Positions 7,302 through 17,000 of a stretch of DNA of 64,000 nt are shown piece by piece (the stretch's first letter is position 1; each line of letters starts with the position of its first letter). The stretch is from Streptomyces sclerotialus. GTDB lineage: Bacteria; Actinomycetota; Actinomycetes; Streptomycetales; Streptomycetaceae. The notes under the pieces were generated by a model. The model made no database searches, was not told the origin of the DNA, and saw nothing but the letters and a program-made list of their open reading frames with translations. The position numbers were made by a program, and so were the translations under genes. The stretch covers positions 868,001 through 932,000 of the forward strand of contig NZ_JBFOHP010000002.1 of NCBI RefSeq assembly GCF_040907265.1. Reading direction: 5' to 3'.

Positions 7302-8678
7302 ATGACCACCGCCGACGACACCCGGGCCCGTACCGGCGAGAACACCACCGCCGTACGCGGCCCGCTCGTCCGCTTCCTCGACGACCCGTTCCGCACCGGC
7401 CGCGACGCGGCGTTCACGTACACGCCCGACGCGCTGCTGATCTGCACCGACGGCCGGATCACCGCCGTCGGCGACCACGCGGCGCTGCGCCACCGGCTGC
7501 CCGCCGGCGTCACTCCGGCGCACTATCCGGACCACGTCGTCGTCCCCGGCTTCGTCGACACCCACGTGCACGGCGTGCAGACCGATGTCATGGCGGCGAC
7601 CGGCGCCGACCTGACCGGCTGGCTGGAGCGGCGCGCGTTCCCCGAGGAGGAGCGGTTCGCCGACGGCCGGTACGCCCGCGAGGCCGCCGCCGCCTTCTGC
7701 GACCAGCTGCTGCGCAACGGCACCACCACGGCCCTGGTCTTCGGCTCCGTCCACCCCGGCTCCGCCGACGCGCTGTTCGAGGCGGCCGCCCGGCGGAACC
7801 TCCGTATCGTCTGCGGCAAGGTGCTCATGGACCGCAACGCACCCGACGCGCTGCTCGACACGGCGCAGAGCGGTTACGAGGAGTCCAAGGCGCTGCTGGA
7901 ACGCTGGCACGGCAAGGGGCGTGCCCGGTACGCGATCACGCCCCGCTTCGCTCCCAGCAGCACGCCGGAACAGCTGGAAGCGGCCGCCGCGCTGTGGCGG
8001 GAGCACCCCGGCGCCCTCCTGCACACCCACGTCTCGGAGACCCCGGACGAGGCCGAGTGGGCCCGCTCGCTCTTCCCCGGCCGGGCCGGCTACCTCGACA
8101 TCTACGACCACTACGGGCTGCTCGGGCCGGGCGCGGTACTCGCGCACGGCGTCCACCTCTCCCCCGCCGAACGCGACCGCTGCGCCGCCACCGGCACGGC
8201 CCTCGCCCACTGCCCCGGCTCCAACCTCGCCCTGGGCAGCGGACTGTTCCCGCTGCGCGAGACCGCCGGCGGGCCGCGCCCGGTGACCGTCGGGCTCGGC
8301 ACCGACGTCGGCGCGGGCCCCACCTTCTCGATGCTGTCGACGCTGTACGAGGCGTACAAGGTCGCGGCCGTGCGCGGCGCCCCGGTCGACACCGTGCAGG
8401 CGTACCACCTGGCCACCCGGGGCGGGGCCGCGGCGCTCGGCCTGGCGGACACCGTCGGCTCCCTCGCGCCCGGCCAGGAGGCGGACTTCGCGGTGCTCGA
8501 TCCCCGGGCCACCCCGCTGCTCGCCCGGCGCGCCGCACGCACCGAGGACATCGAGGAGCTGCTGTTCGTGCTCGCGGCGATGGGCGACGACCGCGTGGTC
8601 CGCGCCACGTACGTGGCGGGACGCCTCGCCCACGACCGGGACACGGCGCCGGCGGGGCGGGGCGAGGGCGCCCCGTAG
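7302..8678 (+). CDS. guaD: Guanine deaminase (amidohydrolase superfamily)
   Basis: Hydrolyses guanine to xanthine and ammonia with one zinc ion. 458 aa, usual size. Metal and substrate motifs are in order: PGFVDTHVHG (~81-90), RNGTTTALVFGSVHP (~138-152), the guanine-site RFAPSSTPEQL (~208), HTHVSE (~235), LAHGVHLS (~282), CPGSNLALGSGLF (~305) and the catalytic Asp in GLGTDVGAG (~328). The C-terminal GQEADFAVLDPRATPLL closes the beta-sandwich. The similarity to E. coli-type GuaD is extensive, including ATLLxEAYKV-like and MGDDRVVRATYV regions. Preceded by a MarR gene and followed by a convergent small gene. Confidence 0.92.
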   Translation: MTTADDTRARTGENTTAVRGPLVRFLDDPFRTGRDAAFTYTPDALLICTDGRITAVGDHAALRHRLPAGVTPAHYPDHVVVPGFVDTHVHGVQTDVMAATGADLTGWLERRAFPEEERFADGRYAREAAAAFCDQLLRNGTTTALVFGSVHPGSADALFEAAARRNLRIVCGKVLMDRNAPDALLDTAQSGYEESKALLERWHGKGRARYAITPRFAPSSTPEQLEAAAALWREHPGALLHTHVSETPDEAEWARSLFPGRAGYLDIYDHYGLLGPGAVLAHGVHLSPAERDRCAATGTALAHCPGSNLALGSGLFPLRETAGGPRPVTVGLGTDVGAGPTFSMLSTLYEAYKVAAVRGAPVDTVQAYHLATRGGAAALGLADTVGSLAPGQEADFAVLDPRATPLLARRAARTEDIEELLFVLAAMGDDRVVRATYVAGRLAHDRDTAPAGRGEGAP

Positions 8679-8702
8679 GACGGAACCGGGGGCCGGCCCG
8701 AT

Positions 8703-8718
8703 GGCCGGCGTACCGGCC
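8703..8718. terminator. Short hairpin between convergent genes
   Basis: GGCCGG (8703-8708), loop CGTA, CCGGCC (8713-8718), directly downstream of guanine deaminase and just 3 bp past the end of the opposing small gene. Weak by length, but well placed. Confidence 0.35.
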
Positions 8719-8720
8719 GG

Positions 8721-9053
8721 TCAGCGGCCGAGGGCCTTGGCCAGCTCGTCCTTGTTCATCGAGGAACGGCCGTCGATGTTCTTCTTCTTGGCCTCGGCGT
8801 AGAGCTGGTCCCTGGTCGGTCCCTGCGGGCCCGTACGGTTGCCGGAGCGCTGGCCGCCGCGCTGCGGCGCGGACTTCCGGTCCTGGGTGGAGGTCTTGCT
8901 CGCGGTCTTCGACTCGCCCGAGCGGGCCCGCTCCTTGTTGACCGTGCGCGCGGCGATCTCCTTCGCGCGGCCGGTGGAGGTGCCGCGCTTCTGGGCGCCC
9001 TCCTTGATGTGCTCGTACTGTCGCTCGCGCTTGTTGCTGGAACCTCGCGGCAT
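8721..9053 (-). CDS. Small basic protein with C-terminal SAP/LEM-like module (copy 1)
   Basis: 110 aa; ATG 9053 after ACGAGGAGACG. The first half is highly charged (KRERQYEHIKEGAQKRG, then RAKEIAARTVNKERARSGE), as in proteins often labelled plasmid stabilization protein in Streptomyces. The last ~30 residues, TRDQLYAEAKKKNIDGRSSM-NKDELAKALGR, form a two-helix SAP/LEM/Rho-N-like nucleic-acid-binding module. A near-identical 110-aa paralogue lies at 47005-47337, and Ku (22252-23286) ends in a related module. A DNA- or RNA-binding role is inferred from the motif; no toxin partner is adjacent. Confidence 0.75.
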   Translation of the reverse strand: MPRGSSNKRERQYEHIKEGAQKRGTSTGRAKEIAARTVNKERARSGESKTASKTSTQDRKSAPQRGGQRSGNRTGPQGPTRDQLYAEAKKKNIDGRSSMNKDELAKALGR

Positions 9054-9122
9054 GTCACGTCTCCTCGTGGTCGGCCCCGGCCCGCCGGGAGCGCGGGCAG
9101 GTGGCACGTTCCACTCCACCTC

Positions 9123-11030
9123 TCACCTGCGCGGTCCGCGAGAGGAGGGGGGCCGTTCGGGCACGCCGTCGGCACCGGCCAGCCGGACCGCGCACTCCAG
9201 CATCATGGCGTGCACGAACGACTGCGGCAGGTTGCCCCGCAACTGACGCTGCGTGATGTCGTACTCCTCGGCGTACAGCCCCGCCGCGCCGCACGCGGCG
9301 CGGTTGCGCTCGAACCAGCGGTACGCCTCAACTTCCCTGCCCTGCTGGTGTTCCGCCAGCGCCATCGCGAAGCCGCAGAGCACGAAGGCGCCTTCCGCCG
9401 CCGCCAGCGGCCGGTCGTCGTGCCGGAACCGGTAGGCGTAGTGGTGGTCGGTCAGCCGCTCCGTGTACGCCTGCAGTGTGGCGCGGGTGCGCGGGTCGTC
9501 GGCGGACAGCGCGCCGCGCAGCGCCGGTATCAGCAGTGCCGCGTCCAGGGCCGGGTCGTCGGCGGCGCGCTGCCAGTGGCCGTCGGGGTGCAGTGCGGTG
9601 GCGGTGGTGGCGGCGAGGAGGGTGTCGGCGAGCTCGGTCCACCTGCGCGCCTGCGGGCCTGGCGGTCCGGCGGCGGCCATCGCGCGCAGCCCGGCGGAGC
9701 AGATGAGGCGGCTGTGCGTCCAGGCGCGGGGCTCCAGTTCCCAGATGCCCGCGTCCGGTTCCTGCCAGCGGCGGGCGACGGCGTCCGCGGCGATCTCGGC
9801 GGCCTTGCGGCCGTCGCCGTCGAGCCGGCCGGCGCGGGCCGCGGCGGCGAACAGCAGCAGTGCCTCGCCGAAGGCGTCGAGCTGGAACTGCCGGTTGACG
9901 CGGTTGCCGATCCGGTCGTAACCGCCGGGGTAGCCGGCCAGGTCCAGTTCCCGCTGGTCGGGTACGGGACCGCCGTCGACCGTGTACGCCGGGCTGAGCT
10001 CGGGGCCGTCCTCGCGCAGCCGGGCGCCGATGAAGCGGACCGCCGCGTCGAGCAGCGGGTACTGCCCGGCCGCCGCCGCGGCCTGGCCCGCGTAGCACTG
10101 GTCGCGGATCCACACGTACCGGTAGTCGTAGTTGCGGCCCTCTTCGGCGCGTTCGGGCAGGCTGGTGGTGGCTGCCGCGATCAGCCCGCCGCTCGCGCCG
10201 GTCATGCCGCACAGCACGGCGTACGACTGCCGGGCGTCCCCCGCGGCGATGGTGTCGTCCAGCGCGGGCACGGCCTCCCGCCAGGCCTGTTCGGTACGGG
10301 CCCAGGCGGCGCCGGGCTCCGGGGGCGGGCCGGGCGGCGGGGTGCGGCCGATCTCCAGGACGAGGTCGTGCCGTTGCCCGGCGTCGAGCCGCAGGTCGAG
10401 GACGAGGCGGGTGGCGCGGCGGGAACCGGTGCCCCGGCCGGTGCCGGTACGCGCGTCGGTACCGCCGGTCTCCGTGTGCACGCCGACGGCCGCCTCCGCA
10501 CCCGCGTCCGTCGGGGCGTCCGTCAGGCGGGCCGTGGCGCCGCCCGTCCAGCGCAGGTGGAGGCCGCCGGCCCGGGCGGTCCACACGCCGTGCTCGTCGC
10601 GGTGCGGCTCGGTCAGCGGTGCGGCGCCGTAGCCGGCCAGCGGGTGCAGGACCACCCGCAGGCGGGCCGGGCCCTGGCAGGCCTCGACGCGGCGCAGCAG
10701 GACGACGCGGCCGGGGTCGCCCGGGTACGCGAGCGCCTCCCGGCACTCGACGATGCCGCTCTGGGTGATCCAGCGGCTGCGCCAGATCAGCGTGCCCTCT
10801 TCGTAGTGCCCGCCCGGCACGTACCGTTCCTCCGGGGTCACCGCGTACGTCCCGCCCCCGCCGATGAGGGTGGCGAAGACCGCCTCGTCGTGCCAGCGCG
10901 GGGCGCACAGCCAGCAGATCTCGCCGCGCGGGCCGACCAGCGCCGCACGCTCGCCGTCGGCCAGTACGGCGTAGTCGCGCAGCGCCTGCGGCGGGAAGGC
11001 GTGGCTTTCGGGCGGTTCGACGGTGCTCAT
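9123..11030 (-). CDS. Glycoside hydrolase family 15 protein
   Basis: 635 aa; ATG 11030 after CCGGAG. Family GH15 contains glucoamylases and trehalases acting by inversion. N-terminal beta-sandwich domain (~1-260) with IGGGGTYAVTPEE, then an (alpha/alpha)6 barrel with EGRNYDYRYVWIRDQCY (~305), the acid motif GIWELEPRAWTHSR (~425) and the base-region motif LRGNLPQSFVHAMML near the C-terminus. No signal peptide, so it acts in the cytoplasm, perhaps on trehalose or a storage glucan. Last gene of a leftward run starting at 17160, 44 bp after the enolase-superfamily gene. Substrate unproven. Confidence 0.85.
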   Translation of the reverse strand: MSTVEPPESHAFPPQALRDYAVLADGERAALVGPRGEICWLCAPRWHDEAVFATLIGGGGTYAVTPEERYVPGGHYEEGTLIWRSRWITQSGIVECREALAYPGDPGRVVLLRRVEACQGPARLRVVLHPLAGYGAAPLTEPHRDEHGVWTARAGGLHLRWTGGATARLTDAPTDAGAEAAVGVHTETGGTDARTGTGRGTGSRRATRLVLDLRLDAGQRHDLVLEIGRTPPPGPPPEPGAAWARTEQAWREAVPALDDTIAAGDARQSYAVLCGMTGASGGLIAAATTSLPERAEEGRNYDYRYVWIRDQCYAGQAAAAAGQYPLLDAAVRFIGARLREDGPELSPAYTVDGGPVPDQRELDLAGYPGGYDRIGNRVNRQFQLDAFGEALLLFAAAARAGRLDGDGRKAAEIAADAVARRWQEPDAGIWELEPRAWTHSRLICSAGLRAMAAAGPPGPQARRWTELADTLLAATTATALHPDGHWQRAADDPALDAALLIPALRGALSADDPRTRATLQAYTERLTDHHYAYRFRHDDRPLAAAEGAFVLCGFAMALAEHQQGREVEAYRWFERNRAACGAAGLYAEEYDITQRQLRGNLPQSFVHAMMLECAVRLAGADGVPERPPSSRGPRR

Positions 11031-11074
11031 CGGTCTCCGGAGGGGGTGGTGCGGAGTGTGCTCGGTGGGGCGGT

Positions 11075-12202
11075 TCAGCCGGTGCGGTACTGCTCGGCCA
11101 GGTCGGCGCGGAGCGTGAGCCCGTGTCCGGGTGCCCCGTCGGCGCCGGGCCGGATGCTGCCGCCGGCCGGGTCGAGGGCGCCGTCGAAGAGCAGGTTCTC
11201 GATGCGTACGTGGTCGTGGAACCACTCCAGGTGCCGCAGGTTGGGCACGGCGGCGGCTGCGTGCGCGTGCACGTGCGGCGCGCAGTGGCCGGACAGCTCC
11301 AGCCCGTTGGCCTCGGCGAGCGCGGCGGTGCGCAGCCAGACGGTGAGGCCGCCGCAGCGGGTGGCGTCGGCCTGCAGGCAGTCCACCGCGTCCGCGCGGA
11401 GCAGGTGCCCGAAGTACGGCAGGGTGTAGCCGTATTCGCCGGCGGTGACGTCGGGGGTGACGGCGGCGCGGACGTGGGCGAGGCCGGTGAGGTCGTCGGA
11501 GGAGACCGGCTCCTCGAACCAGGTGACGCCCTGCTGCGCGAGGTGCGCCGCGACCCGGACGGCCTGCTTGCGGGAGTAGCCGCCGTTGGCGTCGACGTAG
11601 AGGTCGGTGGTGTCGCCGATGGCGCGGCGGGCGGCGGTGACGCGCTCGGCGTCGCGCCAGGTGGCGCTCCCCCACGACTCCCCGATCTTGATCTTGACGC
11701 GGGGGATGTCCTGTTCCTCGACCCAGTGCCGCAGCTGGCGCTCCTGCTGCCCGGCGTCGTACGTGGTGAAGCCGCCGCTGCCGTACACCGGTACATCGGT
11801 CCGGCAGGCCCCGAGCAGCCGGACCAGCGGGAGGTCCAGCAGCCGGGCCTTGAGGTCCCACAGCGCGAGGTCGACGGCCGAGACCGCCCCGGCGATCAGG
11901 CCGGGCCGTCCGGCGTTGCGGACGGCCCGGTGCATCGCCTCGTTGGCGGCCGGCACGTCGAGGGCGCAGCGGCCGGTCACCACGTCCGCCAGCTGGCCGG
12001 TGACGACCTGTGCGGTGGCGGGCGCGCCGTAGGTCCAGCCGAAGCCGGTGGTGGCTCCCGAGCGCACGGTCACCAGCACCAGCGTGGTGGAGTCCCAGGT
12101 GAGGGTGCCATCGCCCTCCGGAGCGTCGGTCGGGACGGTGTAGACCGCCGTCCCGACCGACTCCACCGGGGGTTCGGTGCCCCCTTCGTGCTCAGCTGCC
12201 AT
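11075..12202 (-). CDS. Enolase superfamily enzyme, mandelate racemase/muconate lactonizing type
   Basis: 375 aa. ATG 12202 overlaps the TGA of the upstream gene (TGATG), so translation is probably coupled. All mandelate-racemase-type catalytic positions are visible: K170-x-K172 (acid/base on one face), metal ligands D204, E230 and E256, and the D279-H306 dyad on the other face. Having both bases suggests racemisation or dehydration of a sugar acid or hydroxy acid through an enolate. In an operon with an FAD/Fe-S 2-hydroxyacid dehydrogenase, a TPP enzyme and a GH15 hydrolase, a sugar-acid dehydratase is plausible. The substrate cannot be assigned from the sequence. Confidence 0.85.
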   Translation of the reverse strand: MAAEHEGGTEPPVESVGTAVYTVPTDAPEGDGTLTWDSTTLVLVTVRSGATTGFGWTYGAPATAQVVTGQLADVVTGRCALDVPAANEAMHRAVRNAGRPGLIAGAVSAVDLALWDLKARLLDLPLVRLLGACRTDVPVYGSGGFTTYDAGQQERQLRHWVEEQDIPRVKIKIGESWGSATWRDAERVTAARRAIGDTTDLYVDANGGYSRKQAVRVAAHLAQQGVTWFEEPVSSDDLTGLAHVRAAVTPDVTAGEYGYTLPYFGHLLRADAVDCLQADATRCGGLTVWLRTAALAEANGLELSGHCAPHVHAHAAAAVPNLRHLEWFHDHVRIENLLFDGALDPAGGSIRPGADGAPGHGLTLRADLAEQYRTG

Positions 12203-14031
12203 CACGCGTTGCGGTCGTCGTCGGCGCCGGGCCGGTCCTCGCGGTGCCGGTGGCCGGGCAGCATCTCCTGCATCTTGGCCTTGATGCCCTGCTTGAGGAC
12301 GTTGCCGCGGTCGCTGTCGCCCTTGAGGACGGCGGCCGCTGCGGCCTCGATCTGGTCGAAGCTGGCGTGCGGCGGGATCGGCGGCACGGCCGGGTCGGTA
12401 CGGAAGTCGATGACGAACGGGCGGTCGGCGGAGAGCGCCTGGCGCCAGGCGGACTCCACGTCACCGGGCTTCTCCACGCGGACGCCGCCGAGGCCGATGG
12501 AGCGGGCGAAGTCGGCGTACGGCACGTCCGGGATGTGCTGCGAGGGCTCGAACTGCGGGGCGCCGGACATCGCGCGCATCTCCCAGGTGACCTGGTTGAG
12601 GTCCTCGTTGTTCAGGACGGCGACGACGAGCCGCGGGTCGGACCACTGCTGCCAGTACTTGCGCGCGGTGATCAGCTCGGCCATGCCGTTCATCTGCATC
12701 GCGCCGTCACCGACGATGGCCAGCGCGGGCCGCTCGGGGTGCGCGAACTTGGCGCCGATGACGTACGGCACGCCGGGGCCCATGGTGGCCAGGGTGCCGG
12801 ACAGCGAGCCGCGCATGGCGCCGCGCATCCGCAGATGGCGCGCGTACCAGTTGGCGGCGGAGCCGGAGTCGGCGGCCAGGATCACGTCGTGGGGCAGCAG
12901 CGCGTCCAGTGCGTGCACGACGTACTCGGGGTTGATCGGGTCCGCGTCCACGGCGGCGCGCCGCTGCATCACCTCCCACCAGCGCTTGGTGTTCTTCTCG
13001 ATCTTCTTGCGCCAGTCGCCGTGCTTCTTCCGCTTCAGCTGCGGCAGCAGCGCCCGCAGTGTCTCCTTGGCGTCGCCGACGAGGTTGACCTCGAAGGGGT
13101 AACGCATGCCGACCATGTGCGCGTCGATGTCGATGTTGACGGCGCGTGCCTGGTCCAGCTCGGGCATGAACTGGGTGTACGGGAAGCTGGAGCCGATCAC
13201 GACGAGGGTGTCGCACTCCATCATCAGCTCGTACGAGGGCCGGGTGCCGAGCAGGCCGATGGCGCCGGTGACGTACGGCAGGTCGTCCGGCAGCGCGTCC
13301 TTGCCCAGCAGCGCCTTGGCGACGCCCGCGCCGGTGACGTCGGCCAGCTCCTCGACCTCGGCGCGGGCGCCGCGGGCGCCCTGCCCGATGAGGACCGCGA
13401 CCTTCTCGCCCTCGTTGATGACCTTGGCGGCGTCGGCGATGGCGGGCTTCGCGGGGAGCGGGGCGTAGTCGGCCATGCCCAGGCTGGAGGGCACCATCTT
13501 GAACGCGTGCTGCGGCGGGGAGTAGTCCAGCTCCTGCACGTCGGCCGGGATGATGACCGCGGTGACGGTCCGCCGGGCGATCGCGGTGCGCATGGCCCGG
13601 TCGATGACGTTGGGCAGCTGCTCGGGGACGGTCACCGTCTCGCAGAAGTCGGAGGCGACGTCCTTGTAGAGGCTCGCGAGGTCGACCTCCTGCTGGTACG
13701 AGCCGCCCATGGCGCTGCGGTTGGTCTGGCCGACGAGCGCGACGACGGGCACGTGGTCGAGCTTGGCGTCGTAGAGGCCGTTGAGCAGGTGGATGGCGCC
13801 GGGCCCGGAGGTAGCGGCGCAGACGCCCACCCGGCCGGAGAACTTGGCGTAGCCGACGGCCTCGAAAGCGGCCATCTCCTCGTGCCGCGCCTGGACGAAC
13901 TCCGGCTTGTTGTCGGCCCTCCCCCAGGCGGCGAGCAGGCCGTTGATGCCGTCACCCGCATAGCTGAAGACATGGTCGACGTCCCACTCGCGCAGCCGCT
14001 GCAGGATGTAGTCGGACACCTTGATCGACAC
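12202..14031 (-). CDS. Thiamine pyrophosphate enzyme, pyruvate oxidase/dehydrogenase (PoxB)-like
   Basis: 609 aa; GTG 14031 with GAGAGG upstream. Three classic domains: Pyr domain with the catalytic Glu in FVQARHEEMAAFEAVGYAKF (E51 or E52 region) and TSGPGAIHLLNGLYDAK; central FAD/nucleotide-fold domain (~190-330); PP domain with GDGAMQMNGMAELITA and the closing ATP-site residue NNEDLNQVTWE. It resembles pyruvate:quinone oxidoreductase and acetolactate-synthase relatives; the C-terminal GIKAKMQEMLPGH could be the membrane-associating tail seen in PoxB, though that is speculative. Only 12 bp from the upstream FAD/Fe-S gene, so the two may pass a 2-oxoacid along. Confidence 0.85.
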   Translation of the reverse strand: MSIKVSDYILQRLREWDVDHVFSYAGDGINGLLAAWGRADNKPEFVQARHEEMAAFEAVGYAKFSGRVGVCAATSGPGAIHLLNGLYDAKLDHVPVVALVGQTNRSAMGGSYQQEVDLASLYKDVASDFCETVTVPEQLPNVIDRAMRTAIARRTVTAVIIPADVQELDYSPPQHAFKMVPSSLGMADYAPLPAKPAIADAAKVINEGEKVAVLIGQGARGARAEVEELADVTGAGVAKALLGKDALPDDLPYVTGAIGLLGTRPSYELMMECDTLVVIGSSFPYTQFMPELDQARAVNIDIDAHMVGMRYPFEVNLVGDAKETLRALLPQLKRKKHGDWRKKIEKNTKRWWEVMQRRAAVDADPINPEYVVHALDALLPHDVILAADSGSAANWYARHLRMRGAMRGSLSGTLATMGPGVPYVIGAKFAHPERPALAIVGDGAMQMNGMAELITARKYWQQWSDPRLVVAVLNNEDLNQVTWEMRAMSGAPQFEPSQHIPDVPYADFARSIGLGGVRVEKPGDVESAWRQALSADRPFVIDFRTDPAVPPIPPHASFDQIEAAAAAVLKGDSDRGNVLKQGIKAKMQEMLPGHRHREDRPGADDDRNA

Positions 14032-14043
14032 TTGGTATACCTC

Positions 14044-17000
14044 TCACTTTCCGGTGGGTGACGTGCGGTGCGAGCGGCGGGCCGACCGGACGGCCAGGAC
14101 GGCCGCGGCGCCGAGCGCTGCCAGCGCGCCCGCGGTGAGCAGCCGGCCGTCGCGGGCGCTGACGTCGGGCCGCTGCGCGAGCGCTTCGGGCCGGGTGGCG
14201 GGCAGCGGCCCGTCGAGACCGAGCGCGAGGACCTCGGCGAGGTGCAGCGCGCGCCGCCCGGTGCCGCCCTGCTCGATCTGGGTACGGCAGCTGAACCCGT
14301 CGGCGAGGACCAGGGCGCTGGGCGCCGCGTCCCGTACGGCGGGCAGCACGCCCAGCTCGCCGACCTTCATCGACAGGTCGTGGTGGCCGCGTTCGAAACC
14401 GAAGTTGCCGGCCAGCCCGCAGCAGCCTTCGTCCAGCACCTCCGCCTGGATGCCGGCCCGGCGCATCAGCTCCCGGTCGGCGTCGTCCTTGAGGACGGCG
14501 TGCTGGTGGCAGTGGGTCTGCACGGTGGCGGTACGGGCCAGCCGGGGCGGCCGCCAGTCGTCGGGCGCGTGGTTCAGCAGCTGCTCCGCGAAGGTGCGGA
14601 ACTGCCCGGCGAGCCGCTGGACGTCCTCGTCCTCCGGCAGGAGTTCGGGCGCGTCGGCACGGAAGACGGCCGCGCAGGACGGTTCCAGCCCGATGACCGG
14701 CGTACCGGCCTCCAGCCAGGGCCGCAGGGCGTCCAGGGTGCGGCGGAGCACGTGCTTGGCGGTGCGCAGCTGCCCGGTGGAGATCCAGGTCAGCCCGCAG
14801 CACACGGCCTGGGTGGGCACGGTGACGCGGAAGCCCGCGTCCTCGAGCACGCGCACCGCCGACTTGGCGATGGAGGGGTGGAAGTACGTGCTGAAGGTGT
14901 CGGGCCAGAGGAGGACCGTGCGGGGATCGGCGGGGTCGGGCTCCGGCGCCTTGCGCGCCCGCCACCACTGGACGAACGACTCCTCGGCGAGGACCGGCGC
15001 TGTGCGCTCCCCGGCGACGCCGGCCGCGAGCTTCCCGAGCCGTCCGATGCCGGGCGCGCTCAGCGCGGCGTTGACCAGCCGTGGCGCCGCCCGGGAGAGC
15101 CGGGCCCACAGCGGCAGCCAGCCCATCGAGTAGTGTGCCGCGGGCCGCAGTCGCCCCTCGTAGTGGTGCGCGAGGAACTCGGCCTTGTAGGTGGCCATGT
15201 CGACGCCGACCGGGCAGTCGGACTTGCAGCCCTTGCAGGCCAGGCAGAGGTCGAGGGCGTCCCTGACCTCGGTGGAGCGCCAGCCGTCGGTGACGGGCGA
15301 GTCGGCGTGCCCGCCGAGCATCTCGAAGAGCAGCCGGGCACGCCCGCGGGTGGAGTGCTCCTCCTCGTCGGTCGCCCGGTACGAGGGGCACATCACGCCG
15401 CCGGAGTGGGTGCGGCAGTTGCCGATGCCGACGCAGCGCATCACCGCGCGGGTGAAGGAGTGGTCGTCCTCGGGGTAGCCGAAGTGCGTCTCGTGGCTGT
15501 CGGGGCGCCAGCCGGCGCCGAGCCGGAGGTTCTCGTCCACCCGGTAGGGCGCCACGACCTTGCCGGGGTTCATCCGGTCGTCCGGGTCGAACAGCGCCTT
15601 GAGCTCGCCGAACGCGGTGACCAGCCGCTCGCCGAACATCTTCGGCAGCAGCTCGCCGCGGGCCTGCCCGTCCCCGTGCTCGCCGGAGAGCGACCCGCCG
15701 TAGGAGGCGACGAGGTCGGCGGCGCGGTGCAGGAACTCCCGGAACGCGGCGACGCCCTCGGCGGTCTTGAGGTCGAAGGGGATACGGGTGTGCACACAGC
15801 CCTGGCCGAAGTGCCCGTAGAGGGACGGGTGGTCGTAGTGGAACTCCGCGAAGAGCCGCTTGAGGTCGCGCAGGTAGTCGCCGAGCTTGTCGGGCGGTAC
15901 GGCGGAGTCCTCCCAGCCCTCCCAGGTCTCGCGGTCGTCCGGGGGCCGCGCGGTCACGCCGAGCCCGGCCTCGCGGGCCTTGAGCATCTTCTGCTCGCGC
16001 TCGGGGTCGTCGGAGAACGCCACGTCGGGGTCGCCCTCGCTGCGGTTGATCGCGTGCAGCAGATCGCACGCCTGCCCGTCGACGTCCTCCTGGTTGTCGC
16101 CGCTGAACTGCAGCAGCAGCCAGCTCTCGCCCTCGGGGAACCGTTCGAGGGAGTCCAGGAAGGCGCCCTCCTCGCGCATGAGCTGGGCCATCCGCCCGTC
16201 CAGCGCCTCCAGCTGGGTGGGACGGCAGTGCTTCAGCAGCCGGGGCACGTCGTCGGCGGCGGCGCAGATGTCGTCGTACCCGAGGACCAGTATGGCCTCG
16301 GCGGCCGGTACCGGTACCAGGTCCAGCTCCGCGTGCAGGACGGTGACCAGCGTGCCTTCGCTGCCGATCAGCGCGCGGGCGAGGTGGAACTCGTTCTCCG
16401 GGAGCAGCGCGTCGAGGTTGTAGCCGGAGACGCGGCGCGGGATGCGCGGATAGCCGCGCCGGATGTCGGCCAGGTAGCGGTCGGCGATGCGGCGCAGCCC
16501 CTGGTACAGCTCGCCCCTGCGGCCGCCGGCCCCGACGGCCTCCTCGAACTCCGCGTCGGTGGTGGCCCCGACCCACATCCGGGTGCCGTCGTAGGTGAGC
16601 ACTTCCATGCGACGCACGTTGTCGGCGGTCTTGCCGTACGCCTGCGCCGAGGCGCCGCAGGAATTGTTGCCGATCATGCCGCCGAGTGCGCAGTGGCTGT
16701 GCGTGGACGGCTTGGGCCCGAACTTCAGGCCGTGCTCCGCCAGCTGCCGGTTGAGGTCGTCCAGCACGATGCCGGGCTCGACGACACAGGTGCGGCGCTG
16801 CGGGTCGACCGAGACCAGACGGTGGCAGTACTTCGTCCAGTCGATGACCACCGCCGTGTTGGTGCACTGGCCGCCCAGGCTGGTGCCGCCGCCCCGGGAG
16901 AGCACCGGAGCGCCGAACTCCGCGCAGACCTCGACCGCCGCGGCGCCCGCTTCCACGTCGCGCGGAGCGACCACGCCGATGGGTACCTGCCGGTAGTTCG

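Noticed and set aside
8721..9053. A toxin-antitoxin pair, suggested by the plasmid stabilization label
   Set aside because: No second small gene is adjacent at either copy, and the sequence shows a SAP/LEM-like end rather than a ParE/RelE or antitoxin fold.
9123..11861. A 912-codon reading frame extending the GH15 gene upstream across the enolase-superfamily gene
   Set aside because: The GH15 homology begins at ATG 11030 with its own GGAG; the extra part is an Arg/Pro-rich shadow of the real gene in another frame.
13952..16867. Long open frames opposite or offset within the FAD/Fe-S dehydrogenase gene
   Set aside because: High-GC DNA leaves long stop-free frames; their translations are Arg/Ala/Gly-rich with no motif, while the 14044-17160 frame has complete FAD and Fe-S motifs.
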